Origin: Sphingomonas jaspsi DSM 18422
GTDB lineage: Bacteria; Pseudomonadota; Alphaproteobacteria; Sphingomonadales; Sphingomonadaceae
DNA length: 64,000 bases
Assembly: GCF_000585415.1 (NCBI RefSeq)
Contig: NZ_KK073876.1
Location: forward strand, 1,485,810 to 1,549,809
Reading direction: 5' to 3'
Positions within the stretch are counted from its first letter, which is position 1, and each line of letters begins with the position of its first letter. Of the stretch, positions 60,814 through 64,000 are shown piece by piece. The notes below the pieces were generated by a model, which was given only the letters and a program-made list of their open reading frames with translations, was not told the origin of the DNA and searched no databases. The translations under genes were made by a program, and so were the position numbers.

Positions 60814-62739
60814 ATGTCAGAGCGCCCCGATACGCCCCTTCTCGATACGGTCCAGTACCCGTCCGACATTCGCAAGCTGCAGAAGGCCCAGTTGCCGCAA
60901 CTGGCCGACGAGCTTCGCGCCGAGATGATCTCGGCCGTTTCGCAGTCGGGCGGGCACCTCGGCTCAGGGCTCGGCGTGGTCGAGCTGACGGTCGCCATCC
61001 ACTATGTGTTCGACACGCCCGACGACAAGCTGATCTGGGACGTCGGGCACCAATGCTACCCGCACAAGATCGTCACCGGCCGTCGCGATCGCATCCGCAC
61101 GCTGCGGCAGGGCGGGGGGCTCAGCGGCTTCACCAAGCGCGCCGAAAGCGAATATGACCCGTTCGGCGCGGCGCATAGCTCGACCAGCATTTCCGCCGGC
61201 CTGGGTTTCGCCATCAGCAACAAGCTGTCGAACCGCCCGGGCCGCGCGATTGCGGTGATCGGCGACGGGTCGATGAGTGCGGGCATGGCCTATGAGGCGA
61301 TGAACAACGCCCATGAAGCTGGCAATCGCCTGATCGTCATCCTGAACGACAATGACATGTCGATCGCACCGCCGGTCGGCGGTCTTTCGCATTATCTGGC
61401 GCGGCTGGTCAGCTCTTCGCGGTACATGAAGACCCGCGAAATCGCCCGGCGGGTGTTCGGCAAGCTGCCCAAGCCGGTCGAATCGGCTGCCCGCAAGGCG
61501 GAGGAATTCGCGCGCGGCATGGTCACTGGCGGCACGCTGTTCGAAGAACTGGGCTTCTACTACGTCGGGCCGGTCGACGGCCATGACGTGGTAGGACTGG
61601 TCGAAATCCTCGAAAACGTTCGCGATGCCAAGGACGGGCCGATCCTCGTCCATGCCGTGACGGTCAAGGGCAAGGGCTATGCCCCGGCCGAAAGTGCAGC
61701 CGACAAATATCATGGCGTGGTGAAGTTCGACGTCGTCAGCGGCAAGCAGGACAAGGGACCGGGCGGCGGGCCGCCGTCCTACACGGCGGTCTTCGCCGAA
61801 GCGCTGGCTGCCGAGGCGCGTCGCGACGAAAAGGTCGTCGCAATCACCGCGGCGATGCCTTCGGGCACCGGCCTCGACAAGTTCGGGCAGGAATTCCCAG
61901 AACGCACCTTCGACGTCGGTATTGCCGAGCAGCATGCGGTGACCTTCGCGGCCGGGATGGCGGCGCAAGGGCATCGCCCGTTTTGCGCCATCTATTCGAC
62001 CTTCCTGCAGCGCGCTTACGACCAGGTCGTCCACGACGTCTGCATCCAGAACCTTCCCGTCCGCTTCGCCATGGATCGCGCCGGGCTGGTCGGTGCGGAC
62101 GGCTGTACCCATGCCGGAAGCTTCGACCTTGCCTATCTGTGCACCTTGCCGAACATGGTGGTGATGGCCGCAGCGGACGAGGTCGAACTGACGCACATGG
62201 TCCACACGATGGCGCTGTACGACGATGGTCCGATCGCCGTCCGCTATCCGCGCGGCAATGGCCGGGGCCTGGAAATTCCCGCGGCCCAAAAGCTGGAAAT
62301 CGGCAAGGGGCGCATCGTCCGCGAAGGCAAGAAGGTTGCCATCCTCTCGCTCGGCACCCGCCTCGAAGAAGCGGAAAAGGCGGCCGAGCAGCTGGAAGCC
62401 AAGGGCCTGTCGACGACCGTCGCCGACTTGCGTTTCGCCAAGCCGCTCGACGAGGATCTGATCCGCAAGTTGCTGACGACGCACGAAGTCGCGGTGACCA
62501 TCGAGGAGGCAGCGGTCGGCGGCTTCGGCGCCCATGTACTGACGATGGCCAGCGACCTTGGACTCACCGATGCCGGCCTAAAGATCCGCACCATGCGCCT
62601 GCCCGACGTATTCCAGGACCACGACAGTCCGATGAAACAATATGACGAGGCCGGGCTTAACGCGCCCAACATCGTCGAAACGGTGCTGAAAGCGCTCCGC
62701 CGCAACGATCTGTCGGCCGAAAGCGGGGCCATAGCCTGA
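60814..62739 (+). CDS. dxs: 1-deoxy-D-xylulose-5-phosphate synthase
   Basis: A 641-residue thiamine-diphosphate enzyme that starts the MEP isoprenoid pathway from pyruvate and glyceraldehyde 3-phosphate. [14 protein letters not shown] (~76-89), the ThDP motif [18 protein letters not shown] (~149-166), [17 protein letters not shown] (~366-382) and [15 protein letters not shown] (~421) are all intact. It supplies isoprenoids including carotenoids. The stop overlaps a possible 32-residue CTG-start ORF. Confidence 0.96.
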   Translation: MSERPDTPLLDTVQYPSDIRKLQKAQLPQLADELRAEMISAVSQSGGHLGSGLGVVELTVAIHYVFDTPDDKLIWDVGHQCYPHKIVTGRRDRIRTLRQGGGLSGFTKRAESEYDPFGAAHSSTSISAGLGFAISNKLSNRPGRAIAVIGDGSMSAGMAYEAMNNAHEAGNRLIVILNDNDMSIAPPVGGLSHYLARLVSSSRYMKTREIARRVFGKLPKPVESAARKAEEFARGMVTGGTLFEELGFYYVGPVDGHDVVGLVEILENVRDAKDGPILVHAVTVKGKGYAPAESAADKYHGVVKFDVVSGKQDKGPGGGPPSYTAVFAEALAAEARRDEKVVAITAAMPSGTGLDKFGQEFPERTFDVGIAEQHAVTFAAGMAAQGHRPFCAIYSTFLQRAYDQVVHDVCIQNLPVRFAMDRAGLVGADGCTHAGSFDLAYLCTLPNMVVMAAADEVELTHMVHTMALYDDGPIAVRYPRGNGRGLEIPAAQKLEIGKGRIVREGKKVAILSLGTRLEEAEKAAEQLEAKGLSTTVADLRFAKPLDEDLIRKLLTTHEVAVTIEEAAVGGFGAHVLTMASDLGLTDAGLKIRTMRLPDVFQDHDSPMKQYDEAGLNAPNIVETVLKALRRNDLSAESGAIA

Positions 62740-62834
62740 TTACCGTCCTCGGCATTCCGCTGGAGTTCATTCTCGTCATTGGCGGGCTGATCCTGTTCGT
62801 TGCTTGGGACTGGAGGCAAATGCGTCGTGATTGA
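62736..62834 (+). CDS. possible 32-residue membrane microprotein, CTG start
   Basis: Between dxs and the EEP gene, an open frame from CTG 62736 (in CTGA, overlapping the dxs stop as ATGA would) codes for 32 residues: a short [10 protein letters not shown] lead, one membrane helix ([14 protein letters not shown]) and a charged tail. AGCGGGG lies ~7 bases upstream. No ATG/GTG/TTG precedes it. It could also be the remnant of a longer gene. Its end overlaps the GTG of the next gene. Confidence 0.35.
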   Translation: MITVLGIPLEFILVIGGLILFVAWDWRQMRRD

Positions 62835-63948
62835 TCGGTTGCGAATCCACGGCGTCGGTTATTGGCTGAAACGCGTCGGCCGGTTCCTGTTCATCGCGCT
62901 GTCGAGCCTGCTGATTTTCCTTACCTTCCTGCCGGAATGGCAGACCGATCGATGGTGGGTGCGCCAATGGGATTATCCGCGCCTGCAGGTTGCGGCGCTC
63001 CTCCTCATTCTTGTTGTCTCCATCTGGTGGATCGGGCTGAAGCGGGGGCGCGCGTTCGTCGCGCTCGTCGTCGGTCTAGGCGCTGCGCTGGCTTGGCAGG
63101 TGAGCCACTTCCTCGCCTACCTCCCCCCGTATCTGCGACAGGTTGCGACGGCCGAAAATTGCCCGGCGGAGCGACAGATTTCGCTGATGAATGCCAATGT
63201 GCTGCTGACCAACAAGGAATATGGAAAGCTGCTGGGGCTGGTCGGTAGATGGAACCCTGACGTCCTGCTGTTGCTCGAAACCGGGCAGGGCTGGGAAAAG
63301 GCGGTCGCGCCGCTTGCCAGCCGATATCCCAACCAACTGAGCGAAGCCGCGCCCAACACCTATGGCATGATCCTGATGACCCGGCTGCCGATGTCGGGGC
63401 GGATCGAACATCTCCTGCAGCCCGGCATCCCGTCCGCCAATGTGCGCCTGACCCTGGGCGGGGGTCAGCAGGTGATCCTGCATGCCTTGCACCCCGAACC
63501 GCCCTGGCCTGGCGACGACAGCGGCGAGCGCGACGCGGAACTGGTGATGGTCGGCCGCGAGGTTCGTGACGATGGCCGCGCGTCGATCGTCATGGGCGAC
63601 CTTAACGACGTCGCCTGGTCGCGGACGTCGCGCCTGTTCAAGGATGTCGGCGGGATGCGGGACCCGCGCGTCGGCCGCGGCTTTTACCCGACCTTCCACG
63701 CCGGGCATCCGCTGTTTCGCTGGCCGCTCGACCATCTGTTCGTGACGCCGCATTTCGAAGTCATGGAGATGCATGTCCTCGAAGACATCGGTTCGGACCA
63801 TTTCCCGATTTTCTTCCGCCTGTGCCTGACCGACCGGGCGGGCGAGCGCAAAGTCGGCACGTCCGCCTTGGCGGAAACCGAGCAGGAAGCGTCGCAGGAA
63901 CTGGGCGAGGGCGTCGCGGAGAAAAAGGAAGAGCAACGTGGCCGCTAA
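62827..63948 (+). CDS. membrane-anchored endonuclease/exonuclease/phosphatase-family protein
   Basis: A 373-residue protein. Three N-terminal membrane helices (~15-35, ~50-68, ~73-95) precede an EEP domain: MNANVLLTNKEYGKLL (~120-135), PDVLLLLETGQGW (~143-155), VMGDLNDVAWS (~255-265) and SDHFPIFF (~325-332), giving the metal and catalytic residues. Substrate unknown. GTG start 62827 with GGAGG ~10 bases upstream. Acidic tail overlaps tlyA. Confidence 0.88.
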   Translation: MIDRLRIHGVGYWLKRVGRFLFIALSSLLIFLTFLPEWQTDRWWVRQWDYPRLQVAALLLILVVSIWWIGLKRGRAFVALVVGLGAALAWQVSHFLAYLPPYLRQVATAENCPAERQISLMNANVLLTNKEYGKLLGLVGRWNPDVLLLLETGQGWEKAVAPLASRYPNQLSEAAPNTYGMILMTRLPMSGRIEHLLQPGIPSANVRLTLGGGQQVILHALHPEPPWPGDDSGERDAELVMVGREVRDDGRASIVMGDLNDVAWSRTSRLFKDVGGMRDPRVGRGFYPTFHAGHPLFRWPLDHLFVTPHFEVMEMHVLEDIGSDHFPIFFRLCLTDRAGERKVGTSALAETEQEASQELGEGVAEKKEEQRGR

Positions 63949-64000
63949 GAAGCGCGCCGACCAGTTGCTGGTCGCGCGCGGACTGGCCGAAAGCCGTTCG
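63938..64000 (+). CDS. tlyA: TlyA-family rRNA methyltransferase/hemolysin, N-terminal fragment
   Basis: Only the first 21 residues are in the window (right edge). KKRADQLLVARGLAESRS is the start of the S4 RNA-binding domain of TlyA, which methylates 2'-O-cytidines in rRNA. GTG 63938 with AAGGAAGAG upstream, overlapping the EEP stop by 11 bp. TlyA genes often follow dxs, supporting the call. Confidence 0.82.
   Translation, partial: MAAKKRADQLLVARGLAESRS

Overview
The window is about 64 kb of gene-dense, GC-rich chromosome. Gene content points to an alphaproteobacterium of the Sphingomonadales, most likely Sphingomonas or a close relative. Signs of this are a TonB-ExbB-ExbD-ExbD cluster, a large TonB-dependent receptor, an intracellular PHA depolymerase, a poxvirus-type topoisomerase IB, TamA/TamB, heme A synthase, an N-terminally extended ribosomal protein S9, and several small proteins that look lineage-restricted. 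I infer taxonomy from gene content only; there is no rRNA here.

Layout. 1-4.3 kb: an EAL phosphodiesterase (cut by the left edge), a PilZ protein, a tight leftward CCA-transferase/Nudix/DUF1285 operon and a rightward pair for pterin metabolism. 4.4-7.5 kb: tonB-exbB-exbD-exbD, a strong terminator, and a third exbD whose membrane helix is three residues short. 7.5-25 kb: M13 peptidase, MsrB, ABC exporter, PHA depolymerase, thiolase, MaoC hydratase, DUF2167 protein, MscS-like channel, topoisomerase IB, DJ-1/PfpI protein, and a small divergent module built around an S24 (CI/LexA-like) repressor with a perfect palindromic operator. 24-31 kb: tamA-tamB and a double-PilZ protein. 31-34 kb: glnA, a small XRE regulator, P-II and a nucleotidyltransferase. 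34.7-35.3 kb: a previously uncalled 33-residue cysteine-rich, metallothionein-like peptide, divergent from a MerR regulator and separated from it by a mercury-operon-type operator. 35-38 kb: map, a CinA-domain protein, an MFS exporter and tRNA-Gly(CCC). 38-51 kb: a TonB receptor and a broad nucleoside/nucleotide salvage neighbourhood (queuosine-precursor transporter, adenosine kinase, LOG phosphoribohydrolase, CNT transporter, cytidine deaminase, 5'-nucleotidase, AMP nucleosidase). 50-54 kb: a MarR-EmrA-EmrB export operon. 54-64 kb: methyltransferase, TPR/glycosyltransferase-like protein, rplM-rpsI, ctaA-cutA, merC-like gene with a Zur-like regulator, pnuC-nadR kinase, dxs, an EEP-family enzyme and the start of tlyA.

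The strongest candidate for an undescribed system is the MerR/metallothionein module at 34695-35263. The S24 repressor module at 22106-23356 is the second. A window-wide oddity is that seven of fifteen convergent gene pairs overlap by exactly 4 bp through interlocked stop codons, leaving no room for terminators between them.
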